Of a stretch of 64,000 nucleotides of DNA, positions 43,927 to 51,730 are shown in pieces (positions within the stretch are counted from its first letter, which is position 1; the number at the start of each line of letters is the position of its first letter). Made by a program: the position numbers and the translations under genes. The stretch comes from Bacillus wiedmannii. Lineage in GTDB: Bacteria > Bacillota > Bacilli > Bacillales > Bacillaceae_G. The stretch covers positions 1-64,000 of the forward strand of contig NZ_LOBC01000028.1 of the NCBI RefSeq assembly GCF_001583695.1. The letters run 5' to 3'. Below the pieces are notes generated by a model, which had not been told where the DNA came from, did no database searches, and saw only the letters and a list, made by a program, of their open reading frames with translations.

Positions 43927-44162
43927 AATTTCTCACTGTCCTTTCTCCCTATAACAAAGTACAGAATAGGTCCCAATACGTTAACAAAAATAATAATTAG
44001 CGTCCATACAAGTACATTTTTTCTTGTTTTTCTATTTCGGTATAAATCAATTAATGCAATGAAAACTAAAAGTGCCCCGACTGCAATAACTGGTAATATA
44101 ATGGGTAGAAAAGCCATAATATCAATGTCTTTAAGATCATTCAATCCATAATGTATTTTCAT
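43923..44162 (-). CDS. Small PLDc_N membrane protein (YxlE-like)
   Basis: A 79-residue protein with two membrane segments (IILPVIAVGALLVFIALIDL and NVLVWTLIIIFVNVLGPILYFVIG) and the GRKD end of the phospholipase D N-terminal region family. The start at 44162 is eight bases after GGAG. In B. subtilis YxlE is an anti-sigma-Y-type protein; no sigma factor is seen here. Confidence 0.8.
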   Translation of the reverse strand: MKIHYGLNDLKDIDIMAFLPIILPVIAVGALLVFIALIDLYRNRKTRKNVLVWTLIIIFVNVLGPILYFVIGRKDSEKL

Positions 44163-44186
44163 TGTCATCACTCCTTCCAAATCTCA

Positions 44187-44208
44187 TTATCATTATTGAT
44201 AATGATAA
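44187..44208. promoter_or_regulatory. Palindromic operator 1
   Basis: TTATCATTAT-TG-ATAATGATAA, ten-base arms, in the divergent region next to the ABC unit. Confidence 0.75.
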
Positions 44209-44235
44209 AATAAAAACGGATGGATTGCAATCATT

Positions 44236-44259
44236 ATTCTCATTATTTATAATGAGAAT
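44236..44259. promoter_or_regulatory. Palindromic operator 2
   Basis: ATTCTCATTAT-TT-ATAATGAGAAT, eleven-base arms, next to the regulator gene. It has the same core CATTAT/ATAATG as operator 1, centre-to-centre spacing about 50 bases. Confidence 0.8.
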
Positions 44260-44284
44260 AAAAAACAATACATAAGGTGATATA

Positions 44285-44830
44285 ATGAGTAATAAAGTTG
44301 AAATTTTAATGCATCCTGTAAGAATGAAAATTTGCCAAGTGTTAATGAGAAATAAGGAAGATGGGCTAACACCATTAGAAATGGTAAAAATCATTAAAAA
44401 TGTACCACAAGCAACACTATATAGACAGCTACAAACTATGGTTGATTCTGGTATCGTCCATGTAATTAAAGAAAAAAAGGTAAAATCTGTTTCTGAAAAA
44501 TATTACGCAATCAATGAAGAAGATGCAAAAATTGAAGGAAGTGAATGGAAAGGCTTATCTGATGATCAAAAGTTAAACTACATTTCCTACTACCAGCTAT
44601 CACTTATGACACAATATCAAAGTTACCTTAAGAAATTAGAGGAACAAAACAGTCAAGAAGATAAGGCTACTTTTTCTGTAGTAGAATTAAAGCTAGATGA
44701 AGAACACTTTGGAAAGTTTCAAAATGAACTTAACGAATTAATGATTAAATACTACAATAGCCAAAGTAAAAACGACGAAATTGAGGCTTCAATTCAGACC
44801 ATCGCTATTACAATTATTCCAGAAACGTAA
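44285..44830 (+). CDS. ArsR-like winged-helix regulator
   Basis: A 181-residue regulator: MSNKVEILMHPVRMKICQVL, GLTPLEMVKIIKNVPQATLYRQLQTMVDSG and KVKSVSEKYYAI form an ArsR/PadR-like winged helix; the C-terminal part is a helical dimer or ligand domain (YISYYQLSLMTQYQSYLKKL). Divergent from the YxlEFG-like unit with two matching palindromes between them, so it is the likely regulator of both. Confidence 0.85.
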   Translation: MSNKVEILMHPVRMKICQVLMRNKEDGLTPLEMVKIIKNVPQATLYRQLQTMVDSGIVHVIKEKKVKSVSEKYYAINEEDAKIEGSEWKGLSDDQKLNYISYYQLSLMTQYQSYLKKLEEQNSQEDKATFSVVELKLDEEHFGKFQNELNELMIKYYNSQSKNDEIEASIQTIAITIIPET

Positions 44831-44883
44831 ACTACATACCCCCATTTTGCCTGTCTAACTTAACTTAGTGCATTCTTCTAAAT

Positions 44884-44927
44884 AAAAGTGAGCTATTTAA
44901 CACTAACATGTTAAATAGCTCACTTTT
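44884..44927. terminator. Strong bidirectional terminator
   Basis: AAAAGTGAGCTATTTAACA and its exact 19-base complement with a six-base loop. Serves the regulator gene and the convergent lipoprotein gene. Confidence 0.9.
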
Positions 44928-45388
44928 TCAATCTAAATTAATACTTTTAATAAAATCAAAATGATTTTCATCAGCTAATTTATCGATATAACCCGTTATA
45001 TACAAATTCGCTTTAGTCACTTCTGTATTCTTAAATTCAGAATAAAAATCAGGAGAAAATGATACTTCCAAAACAACACTATCCCCAGGTTTAACATTTA
45101 ATTTATTACCTTTAGCTAACACTTTAAATGGATTAGTTGTTTGACCAGATTTTGTTGGGGATTTAGGAAATGAAAACATAACATTATTTTGCGCAATAAC
45201 ATAATCGGTATTATTCGTCATTTTTATTTTATAAGATATTTCAGTGTTCGTATTTGTATTTTTAGAAAGTAATTCATACACTATTCCCTTTTCAATATCT
45301 GCTTGTTTAAAAGTATTATTATTTTCACTAGAACAAGCACTCAAAATAAAAAACAAAACCAATATGATTATTCCACATTTTTTTTCAT
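44928..45388 (-). CDS. Small lipoprotein, start affected by an A8 run
   Basis: An immunoglobulin-like small lipoprotein: lipobox LSACSS, then beta-rich YELLSKNTNTNTEISYKIKM, TDYVIAQNNVMFSF, KLNVKPGDSVVLEVSFSPDF and LYITGYID, resembling DUF4352-type proteins. The natural start ATG (45388) is followed by eight A residues and a stop; nine A residues would give MKKKCGIIILVLFFILSACS. Otherwise only TTG at 45362 could start the open frame. It is reported as one gene with a homopolymer ambiguity. Confidence 0.65.
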
Positions 45389-45405
45389 CGATTTATTACC
45401 ACCTA

Positions 45406-46077
45406 TTAGTAAACACTATATTCTCTTTGAATTGTCATACCATTTGAAACGTACGTAACACTAGTAGTACTAGTACTACTAACTGAAAATCCTGCAATCC
45501 CACCACTTACTCCACCTGAATTACTAACTGTTGTAAAAAATTTACCCGTTACTCCCAATGTCACACTAATCGTTGGATATGCCGTTGTCTTCCAAGAATT
45601 ACTTTGTGCCCATGTAGCAGAATATTTACCCGCAGAAAGAGAAGAACCAACAGTAGAGCTATTAATTTGTCTAAAAGATCCAGAAGAATAAATTTCAATA
45701 CTACCTTCTAAATCAGCTTTAAAACTAGAATTTCCAGAATAAGTTTGTGTCCAAGAAGCTTGTCTCCAAATAACATTACTACTAGCTGCTGCAGTAGGAT
45801 TTATTTTACTTAAACTTTGAACAGTTCTAGCAGAAACAAGTTTATCAGCTTCTTTATATGAGATATTTTCATTCTTTGCTACGTTTTTAACATATTGTTC
45901 TCTAGTAATATCAATAATTTTAACTCCAGGAATTTCCTCGTTTGATAATAAATTAATTGGTTTTTGTTGTTGTGTAATATCATTTGTAACTAGGGAATCC
46001 GCGGAAGCTGGAAAAGCTGATGTGCTTAACATAGCAATCATTAAAGAAGATCCAATAAACAATTTCGTTTTGTTCAT
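45406..46077 (-). CDS. Secreted protein of unknown function
   Basis: A 223-residue protein with a signal peptide (MNKTKLFIGSSLMIAMLSTSAFPASA), a Gln/Glu pro-like region, and a Ser/Thr/Gly-rich beta domain (WRQASWTQTYSGNSSFKADL, SIEIYSSGSFRQINSSTVGS, SVTLGVTGKFFTTVSNSGG). No family recognised; it could be an exported effector or a small adhesin-like protein. The start at 46077 is preferred for its signal peptide. The 46100-46330 gap shows no gene. Confidence 0.7.
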   Translation of the reverse strand: MNKTKLFIGSSLMIAMLSTSAFPASADSLVTNDITQQQKPINLLSNEEIPGVKIIDITREQYVKNVAKNENISYKEADKLVSARTVQSLSKINPTAAASSNVIWRQASWTQTYSGNSSFKADLEGSIEIYSSGSFRQINSSTVGSSLSAGKYSATWAQSNSWKTTAYPTISVTLGVTGKFFTTVSNSGGVSGGIAGFSVSSTSTTSVTYVSNGMTIQREYSVY

Positions 46078-46339
46078 TACAACACCATTTTTTTCCAAAA
46101 TCAGGAATATTAACCACCATTTTACAACCTATGTTATTTCAAATCAATAGTTATTTTGAATTCCCTTTGTATTTTTTGGTGTAAATGCTAGACATTTATA
46201 TACTATATTAGAAATTCGCAATAATCTTGCTCTTATTTTTTCTACCTGTATACATATCGGAATTTTCAGTATATTGAAGGTTATTCCCAAATCAACCTCG
46301 AATAATTGTAATAAACATACATAAGGAGGTTGATCTATT

Positions 46340-47686
46340 TTGTTTCGTTCTTTTACTAATGGTTGCGTCGCCTTAGTGCAACGTTTCTTGCCAGAACCGT
46401 TTATTTTATCATGTTTATTAACAGTTTTTGTTATCTTCTTCGGCATGTTTGCAACGCACCAAACACCTGTGGAAATGATTAATCACTGGGGTAATGGCAT
46501 TTGGGGACTACTCGCCTTTTCTATGCAAATGGCACTTGTACTCGTAACAGGATCTGCTTTAGCAAATGCTCCTCTTATTAAAAAAGGATTAACGAAAGCT
46601 GCAAGACTACCGAAAACGAATGGACAAGGTATTATTGCCATTTCAATCATAAGTTTACTAGGAGCATACATAAACTGGGGATTTGGTATTGTTGTATCTG
46701 TTTTATATGCAAAAGAAGTGGCCAGGCAGCTTGAAGGATTAGATTATAGACTAGCAATTGCTTCTTCTTACTCTGGATTTCTCATTTGGCATGCGGGGCT
46801 TTCTGCTTCTATTCCTCTTACGTTAGCAACTGGCGGCGAAACGTTAATTAAAACGACAGCGGGAAGTATAAAAGAAGCGATTCCAATAACAGAAACATTA
46901 TTTTCACCATACGCACTCGTTCCAGTTATTATTTTTCTCGTTACGATGCCTCTCATTAATAAAGCGATGCATCCAGATGAAAAACATACGATAACGGTAG
47001 ATCCTAGCGTATTTCATGAAGAAGCTGCCACTCAAGAAGTAGGGAACAATACGTTCGCTGAAAAAATGGAAAATAGCATCATTATTACACTTTGTGTTGG
47101 ATTGTTAGGTCTCATTTATATTTTCAATTACTTTTATACGAAAGGCTTTAACCTTACTCTCGATATCGTGATTTTTATGTTATTAATTGCTGGACTTATT
47201 TTCCACCGTACTCCGATTCAATATATTCGCGCTTTTTCGGACTCTACGAAAAGTGCTTCTGGTATTTTACTTCAATTTCCGTTTTACGCAGGAATTATGG
47301 GAATGATGATTGGAGCAAATAGTGAAGGACTTTCACTTGGAGGAGCTATTTCGAATTTCTTTATTAGCATTTCAAACGAAACGACTTTCCCGCTCTTTAC
47401 TTTTTTAAGTGCTGGTATCGTTAATATTTTCGTTCCGTCTGGCGGCGGTCAATGGGCTGTGCAAGCACCCATTATGATTCCAGCTGGTGCTGAACTTGGT
47501 GTCCCTGCTGCAAAAACAGCAATGGCAATTGCGTGGGGCGATGCTTGGACGAATTTAATTCAACCATTCTGGGCATTACCGGCATTAGCGATAGCTGGTT
47601 TAGGTGCCCGTGATATTATGGGATTTTGCGTTGTTAACTTACTATATGCAGGATTCATCATTAGTCTATGCTTCTTATTTATTTAA
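46340..47686 (+). CDS. atoE: Short-chain fatty acid transporter (AtoE family)
   Basis: A 448-residue membrane protein: PFILSCLLTVFVIFFGMFA, INHWGNGIWGLLAFSMQMAL, SYSGFLIWHAGLSASIPL, IVNIFVPSGGGQWAVQAPIM and AIAWGDAWTNLIQPFWALP are hallmarks of AtoE. It is expected to take up short-chain fatty acids such as butyrate or acetoacetate. The start is TTG after GGAGG. Confidence 0.9.
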   Translation: MFRSFTNGCVALVQRFLPEPFILSCLLTVFVIFFGMFATHQTPVEMINHWGNGIWGLLAFSMQMALVLVTGSALANAPLIKKGLTKAARLPKTNGQGIIAISIISLLGAYINWGFGIVVSVLYAKEVARQLEGLDYRLAIASSYSGFLIWHAGLSASIPLTLATGGETLIKTTAGSIKEAIPITETLFSPYALVPVIIFLVTMPLINKAMHPDEKHTITVDPSVFHEEAATQEVGNNTFAEKMENSIIITLCVGLLGLIYIFNYFYTKGFNLTLDIVIFMLLIAGLIFHRTPIQYIRAFSDSTKSASGILLQFPFYAGIMGMMIGANSEGLSLGGAISNFFISISNETTFPLFTFLSAGIVNIFVPSGGGQWAVQAPIMIPAGAELGVPAAKTAMAIAWGDAWTNLIQPFWALPALAIAGLGARDIMGFCVVNLLYAGFIISLCFLFI

Positions 47687-47690
47687 ACGA

Positions 47691-47713
47691 AAAGCTAGTT
47701 TTATACTAGCTTT
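47691..47713 (+). terminator. Terminator of atoE
   Basis: AAAGCTAGT and ACTAGCTTT stem followed by TTT. Confidence 0.85.
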
Positions 47714-47726
47714 TTTACATAATAAA

Positions 47727-48080
47727 TCACTTATTTCCCACGCAATTTATAACCCTTTCCCACTCTATCTCCGTAAGATATAACGCCTCAAATGCAAAAA
47801 AGTCTTCACATACTTTTTCAATTAGATGTGGATTTTTCTTAAGGAAATTCCACTGTAACGCTTTAGGAAGAAAATACGTTTCATACTCTTTACTTCCTCT
47901 TACTACCTCATCCACTTCTCTTTCACAGATTCCTCTTATTAAATAATCATTTCTTAATTGAATCTGTATTTGTTGAAACATTTCACTACATTTCTTCAAT
48001 TGGATTAAACAATTAATATATGTACGAAAAAGTTCGTTATCATAATTGCAACACTTTATTATACGTTCCATTTCATTCAT
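47727..48080 (-). CDS. Hypothetical protein coupled to the reductase
   Basis: A 117-residue helical protein: MERIIKCCNYDNELFRTYIN, LIQLKKCSEMFQQIQIQL, REVDEVVRGSKEYETYFLPK. Its ATG overlaps the TGA of the reductase gene (ATGA). No family recognised. Confidence 0.7.
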   Translation of the reverse strand: MNEMERIIKCCNYDNELFRTYINCLIQLKKCSEMFQQIQIQLRNDYLIRGICEREVDEVVRGSKEYETYFLPKALQWNFLKKNPHLIEKVCEDFFAFEALYLTEIEWERVINCVGNK

Positions 48081-48652
48081 AATGTACGAGCCTTTTCTTC
48101 TATTTGTAATAACCACTTTTCCCGCTTCTCTCGTTTACTCGTTTTCACAGATTGAAAAACAGATCGTTTTATATCGCGAATGCCGCAAAAACGTAAAACC
48201 CCTCTTTTCATCATAATCCAATCTGCTGATCGATATAATAAGGCGACGTACCATAACGGTGAGTCTAACGTATTAATCACCCACGCCTTCTTCCCCTTCA
48301 ATAATCCTTTCGGCAGGGCACCTTCATATTTATAAGCAAAGCCAGCAACGAAAATGCGATCAATAAACCCTTTTAAAATAGCAGGCATCCCCCACCACCA
48401 TATCGGATATATAAAGAGAAGCGTATCTGCTTTTTCCACTAACGTTCTGTACCGGGCTGTTTCTTCTTCATTTACTAAATCACGTCTTTTCTTATCCTCA
48501 TTAAATACAAGGACTGGATCAAATTGTTCTTTATATAAATCAAGTACCGTAACCGAATGATCTGTTTCTTGTAATCCTTTTTGCACATGCTTTAAAATCG
48601 CCGCATTAAAACTGGAAGGACTGGGATGAGCGTATACAATTAGTAAATTCAC
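48077..48652 (-). CDS. NAD(P)H-dependent flavodoxin-fold oxidoreductase
   Basis: A 191-residue flavodoxin-like quinone reductase: MNLLIVYAHPSPSSFN (FMN-binding), LLFIYPIWWWGMPAILKGFIDRIF (active-site loop). It resembles MdaB/NQO-type reductases; FMN-dependent two-electron reduction of quinones is the expected activity. Translationally coupled to the gene at 47727. Confidence 0.9.
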   Translation of the reverse strand: MNLLIVYAHPSPSSFNAAILKHVQKGLQETDHSVTVLDLYKEQFDPVLVFNEDKKRRDLVNEEETARYRTLVEKADTLLFIYPIWWWGMPAILKGFIDRIFVAGFAYKYEGALPKGLLKGKKAWVINTLDSPLWYVALLYRSADWIMMKRGVLRFCGIRDIKRSVFQSVKTSKREKREKWLLQIEEKARTL

Positions 48653-48675
48653 TACAAAACAACTCCCTCTATAAG

Positions 48676-49065
48676 TTAAAGTTTCCCCTTCTTTAACATC
48701 TTCTCTACAATTTGCACGTTTTTTGAGCTTTGTAATAAACGGTTTAATACGGTAAGTAACTCTTCCTTGTCTAAATCTTTCAGTTTCTCTTTCACCGTAC
48801 TTTCACCAGTGCCTTGAATATCATAAACAACTGCCGCCATATGTTTACAATAGTTTTCATAAGGACACTCGCAGCTACTTTCTGTAAAATCTTCAAGATC
48901 AATAATCACTTCATAGTTTCCTGCATTTCCAGTAACGAAAGCAAATATTTTCTTGTCTTGTATTTCAACATCTTCTACATGTCCCTCTTCATAATATTCA
49001 TACCCTTTATCCATAATGTACTTAGGAATCCATTTCGTTATATCATGTAATAAGTAAGCGTACAT
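48676..49065 (-). CDS. SWIM zinc-finger protein
   Basis: A 129-residue protein starting MYAYLLHDITKWIP after GGAAGAGG. CECPYENYCKH gives the C-x-C-x(n)-C-x-H ligands of a SWIM zinc finger, preceded by the usual beta hairpin (YEVIIDLEDFTESS). The larger ATPase part found in other SWIM proteins is absent. Probably DNA- or protein-binding. Confidence 0.85.
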   Translation of the reverse strand: MYAYLLHDITKWIPKYIMDKGYEYYEEGHVEDVEIQDKKIFAFVTGNAGNYEVIIDLEDFTESSCECPYENYCKHMAAVVYDIQGTGESTVKEKLKDLDKEELLTVLNRLLQSSKNVQIVEKMLKKGKL

Positions 49066-49139
49066 AACAACACCTCTTCCTTTAATTCCCTTTTGACTTC
49101 CATAACCCCTGCATGTTATTCTAATAACTGTCAAATAGC

Positions 49140-49310
49140 AAGTCTATATGACAAAACGACTGACACCTATTCGGCGGAGGTGTCTCTTTTCATTTGCAGC
49201 CGATATGAAGTGCCTCTTTCAGGCACATTCAATCTTTGACACTACACACTCAACACCATTCCCTTGTATCAGGCTGCTCAAGCAGTCTTTTACTCTACAT
49301 ACTTCAAAAA
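49140..49310. other. Intergenic region with several hairpins
   Basis: GACACCT...AGGTGTC and GTGCCT...AGGCAC stems are seen, and GGGAGC/GCTCTC with a T8 run ends the gene at 49320. No gene is supported. Confidence 0.6.
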
Positions 49311-49319
49311 AAAGAGAGC

Positions 49320-49637
49320 TTAGCTCCCTTTTCCCGCCTTATAAAATACCCCTTTTTCAGTATAGAGATATTCATCAGCTAATGTAATTTTCCCATCCAG
49401 TTTCAGTTCATCTAATAGTCTTGATAAATAAAATTGATGTAACATCTTTTTCGTGAATTTTCCTTCATGATGCGAAACGATATGTTCTTGAATATCTAAC
49501 AATGATATTGGCTTACCTTGCTCTATCATATATTCATAAACTGTACTACGCAGTTTTACGTATTTTTCGAGTGTCACAGTACTTCGCAACCCCTTTCTTC
49601 TTAATATAAATTTTCGTAATCGGTTTTTTTGCAACAA
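49320..49637 (-). CDS. Winged-helix-like hypothetical protein under an S-box
   Basis: A 105-residue basic protein: TLEKYVKLRSTVYEYMIEQG, PISLLDIQEHIVSHHEGKFT, LSRLLDELKLDGKITLADEY. The helix layout and beta wing suggest a small DNA-binding domain. The start is TTG after GGAGAGG. An S-box aptamer lies immediately upstream in the same direction. No named family recognised; a role tied to methionine/SAM is inferred only from the leader. Confidence 0.65.
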   Translation of the reverse strand: MLQKNRLRKFILRRKGLRSTVTLEKYVKLRSTVYEYMIEQGKPISLLDIQEHIVSHHEGKFTKKMLHQFYLSRLLDELKLDGKITLADEYLYTEKGVFYKAGKGS

Positions 49638-49649
49638 AAAAACCTCTCC

Positions 49650-49775
49650 GATAAGAAGAAGTTACGTATATATCTTCGTCTTATCTCCCAGAACAAATAT
49701 GTTCTGCTGGAATTAGCACCTGCATCGCGGTTGCTGGGTTTCATCGGGCCAGTCCCTCCACCTCTCTGGATAAGA
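49650..49775 (-). promoter_or_regulatory. SAM-I (S-box) riboswitch
   Basis: On the minus strand: TCTTATCCAGAGAGGTGGAG, GGACTGGCCC, GATGAAACCCAGCAACC, GGTGCTAATTCC, then GGGAGATAAGA closing P1. These are the conserved S-box blocks. The P1 3' strand (49679-49686) also forms part of a downstream hairpin CTTCTTCTTATC/GATAAGACGAAG, so the two structures exclude each other. Expected to reduce expression of the downstream gene when SAM is plentiful. Confidence 0.93.
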
Positions 49776-49898
49776 AAATATTCACTTAATTCTTACTATA
49801 CGTAATTTTATTCTAATTGTCAAACAAATATAACAAATTATATTTTGTTCCTTACTGTTCATACTATACATATATGAATATGCAAGGAGGATTATGAA

Positions 49899-50090
49899 AT
49901 GCACGAAAATGCTCGCGGATATGTCCAAAATTCTTTTCAATCATTACAAGAAGCAAAACATTGTTTAGAAGCAGCGCTACAGACTGTTGAAAAAGATTTT
50001 AATCGCGCTCGTATTGAACAATCACTTTATGCGATCGAACAAGCTATTCAACGCTGTGATTACACAGTTCATATTTTAGAACAAGATTGA
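49899..50090 (+). CDS. Small helical hypothetical protein
   Basis: A 63-residue protein: YVQNSFQSLQEAKHCLEAAL, QTVEKDFNRARIEQSLYAIE, QAIQRCDYTVHILEQD, two amphipathic helices. AAGGAGG precedes the ATG. It resembles small Bacillus DUF-type proteins, family not certain. Confidence 0.7.
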   Translation: MHENARGYVQNSFQSLQEAKHCLEAALQTVEKDFNRARIEQSLYAIEQAIQRCDYTVHILEQD

Positions 50091-50123
50091 AAAAACTTCC
50101 CATCATAAGGTGGGAAGTTTTTT
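50091..50123. terminator. Bidirectional terminator
   Basis: AAAACTTCCCA and TGGGAAGTTTTTT stem between convergent genes. Confidence 0.88.
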
Positions 50124-50845
50124 CAAATGGCATACTTCATAATTATTACCGTTATGATTAAAAAATATACAGAATTAGCAATTTCTAAAATACCTACTTT
50201 TATAATAGAAATTTTTTTACCGTACAACATAATTGCTCGCATGACACTTGGTATAAAAATAAGAGAACACCACGGATTCATAGCAAATACAATGATTGTT
50301 AATACAATATGATAACCCCAAGATATAAAACGATACTTCGGGTTATTTTTCTCACGTATCATCGTTTTCACATAAAACGTACTTCCTAAAAAATATAAAA
50401 ATGATATAAGTGCAATAAATAGTGCTGTTTTATCTATAAGTTTCATTGAAAAATAATAACTAACTAAACCGCCAATACAGAAAACAATAATCGCACTAAT
50501 GTCATTTAGTAACGCTCTTTCATTCTTTTGACGAGCGTAATACATATTTACAATAAATAATGGAATCATTACTGCTACGAATAAAAGGATGCGCCATTCA
50601 TATAATAGAGAAATCATTCCAAATACGAACGCGATGATAAAATATACAATTGCAGCATGTAACAACTCTTTTTTTCGTCTTTGCTTTATGTACATAAGAA
50701 ATGGATACGTAGCTAAATAGATAAAGAACCAAGCTAAAAACAATGGAATATGATACATAGTAGGCTTCCCAAGCATGACACTTAATAGAAATGGTATAAC
50801 GAGCATGGCCCATGCACCGTGTTGCTTCGGAATAACTAACTTCAT
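50123..50845 (-). CDS. YwiC-like membrane protein
   Basis: A 240-residue protein with about seven membrane segments. The lead KLVIPKQHGAWAMLVIPFLL is the YwiC family hallmark. Function unknown. GGGAGGTG precedes the ATG. A single-gene unit. Confidence 0.88.
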   Translation of the reverse strand: MKLVIPKQHGAWAMLVIPFLLSVMLGKPTMYHIPLFLAWFFIYLATYPFLMYIKQRRKKELLHAAIVYFIIAFVFGMISLLYEWRILLFVAVMIPLFIVNMYYARQKNERALLNDISAIIVFCIGGLVSYYFSMKLIDKTALFIALISFLYFLGSTFYVKTMIREKNNPKYRFISWGYHIVLTIIVFAMNPWCSLIFIPSVMRAIMLYGKKISIIKVGILEIANSVYFLIITVIIMKYAI

Positions 50846-50945
50846 TAACTATACACCTCCCTTTTGAAAGCAGTTCTCACCTACTATTATACAAATAATT
50901 TTATATAGTAACGTATATATATTGGACTATTTTTTGACAATAAAA

Positions 50946-50973
50946 AATGCTCCTTACAATGTGTAAGAAGCAT
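50946..50973 (-). terminator. Terminator of the ECF transporter operon
   Basis: AATGCTCCTTACA pairs with TGTAAGAAGCAT; on the minus strand followed by TTTTTT. Confidence 0.8.
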
Positions 50974-51028
50974 GAAAGAGGCAAACGAATATGTAAGTCG
51001 CGACCCTACCTTATATGAGTATGCTTTT

Positions 51029-51730
51029 CTATGCCATGTTATGCTTATCTAATATGCCGTATTTCTTTTTAAATCTCTTAAGAATCGTAATCCAAGACGT
51101 ACTAAATAGTAGTAAGAAAATAACATTCGAAATTGCATGACTCAAATCGAAATAAAAACTTGCAATATAATACGAAATGACTGCTTCCCACGTTGCCTCA
51201 CGTATGAAACCGAGAAGCCCCCAGAAGTTCATAATCCAGCCAAATAAAAATCCAACAAACAATCCGTATAGAAGTCTTCCCCATAGCTTTTTCATTAAAA
51301 ATGTATTACGTAATAATCCAGCTATAAAACCAATCATTCCCCAAGAGAACATTTGCCATGGCGTCCACGGACCTTGTCCTAAAAAAATATTAGACACAAT
51401 CGCCGCGGTTGCACCGATCATAAAACCAGTTTCACTTCCAAACACGATTGCAGAAACGATAATGACAAAAGAAGTTGGTTGTACACTTGGTAAAATAGAA
51501 AATGGTACGCGGCTAACTGCTGCAATTGCCGCTAACACAGCAACGAGTACAATTTCACGTGAAACAAAAGCCTTTCTTTCAAAGCGGATATAAAACGGTA
51601 ACATAATAACAACTAATAAAAACAAACTACTTAACATGTAATAACCGTCCATGATAAGTGTAGTAAAGAGTAATGTGCCTATTATTACTGCAAAAATACA
51701 TATTATGAATGCAACATATCGTTTGGACAC
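51029..51730 (-). CDS. ECF transporter substrate-binding (S) component
   Basis: A 233-residue membrane protein with about six helices: YVAFIICIFAVIIGTLLFTT, EIVLVAVLAAIAAVSRVPFS, IVSAIVFGSETGFMIGATAA, SNIFLGQGPWTPWQMFSWGM. The A-x-x-x-A pattern in helix 1 and 'GPWTPWQM' are typical of ECF S components, especially those assigned to cobalamin or related vitamins. The start is placed at GTG 51730. It overlaps the end of the ATPase gene. Substrate inferred from neighbours. Confidence 0.8.
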   Translation of the reverse strand: MSKRYVAFIICIFAVIIGTLLFTTLIMDGYYMLSSLFLLVVIMLPFYIRFERKAFVSREIVLVAVLAAIAAVSRVPFSILPSVQPTSFVIIVSAIVFGSETGFMIGATAAIVSNIFLGQGPWTPWQMFSWGMIGFIAGLLRNTFLMKKLWGRLLYGLFVGFLFGWIMNFWGLLGFIREATWEAVISYYIASFYFDLSHAISNVIFLLLFSTSWITILKRFKKKYGILDKHNMA

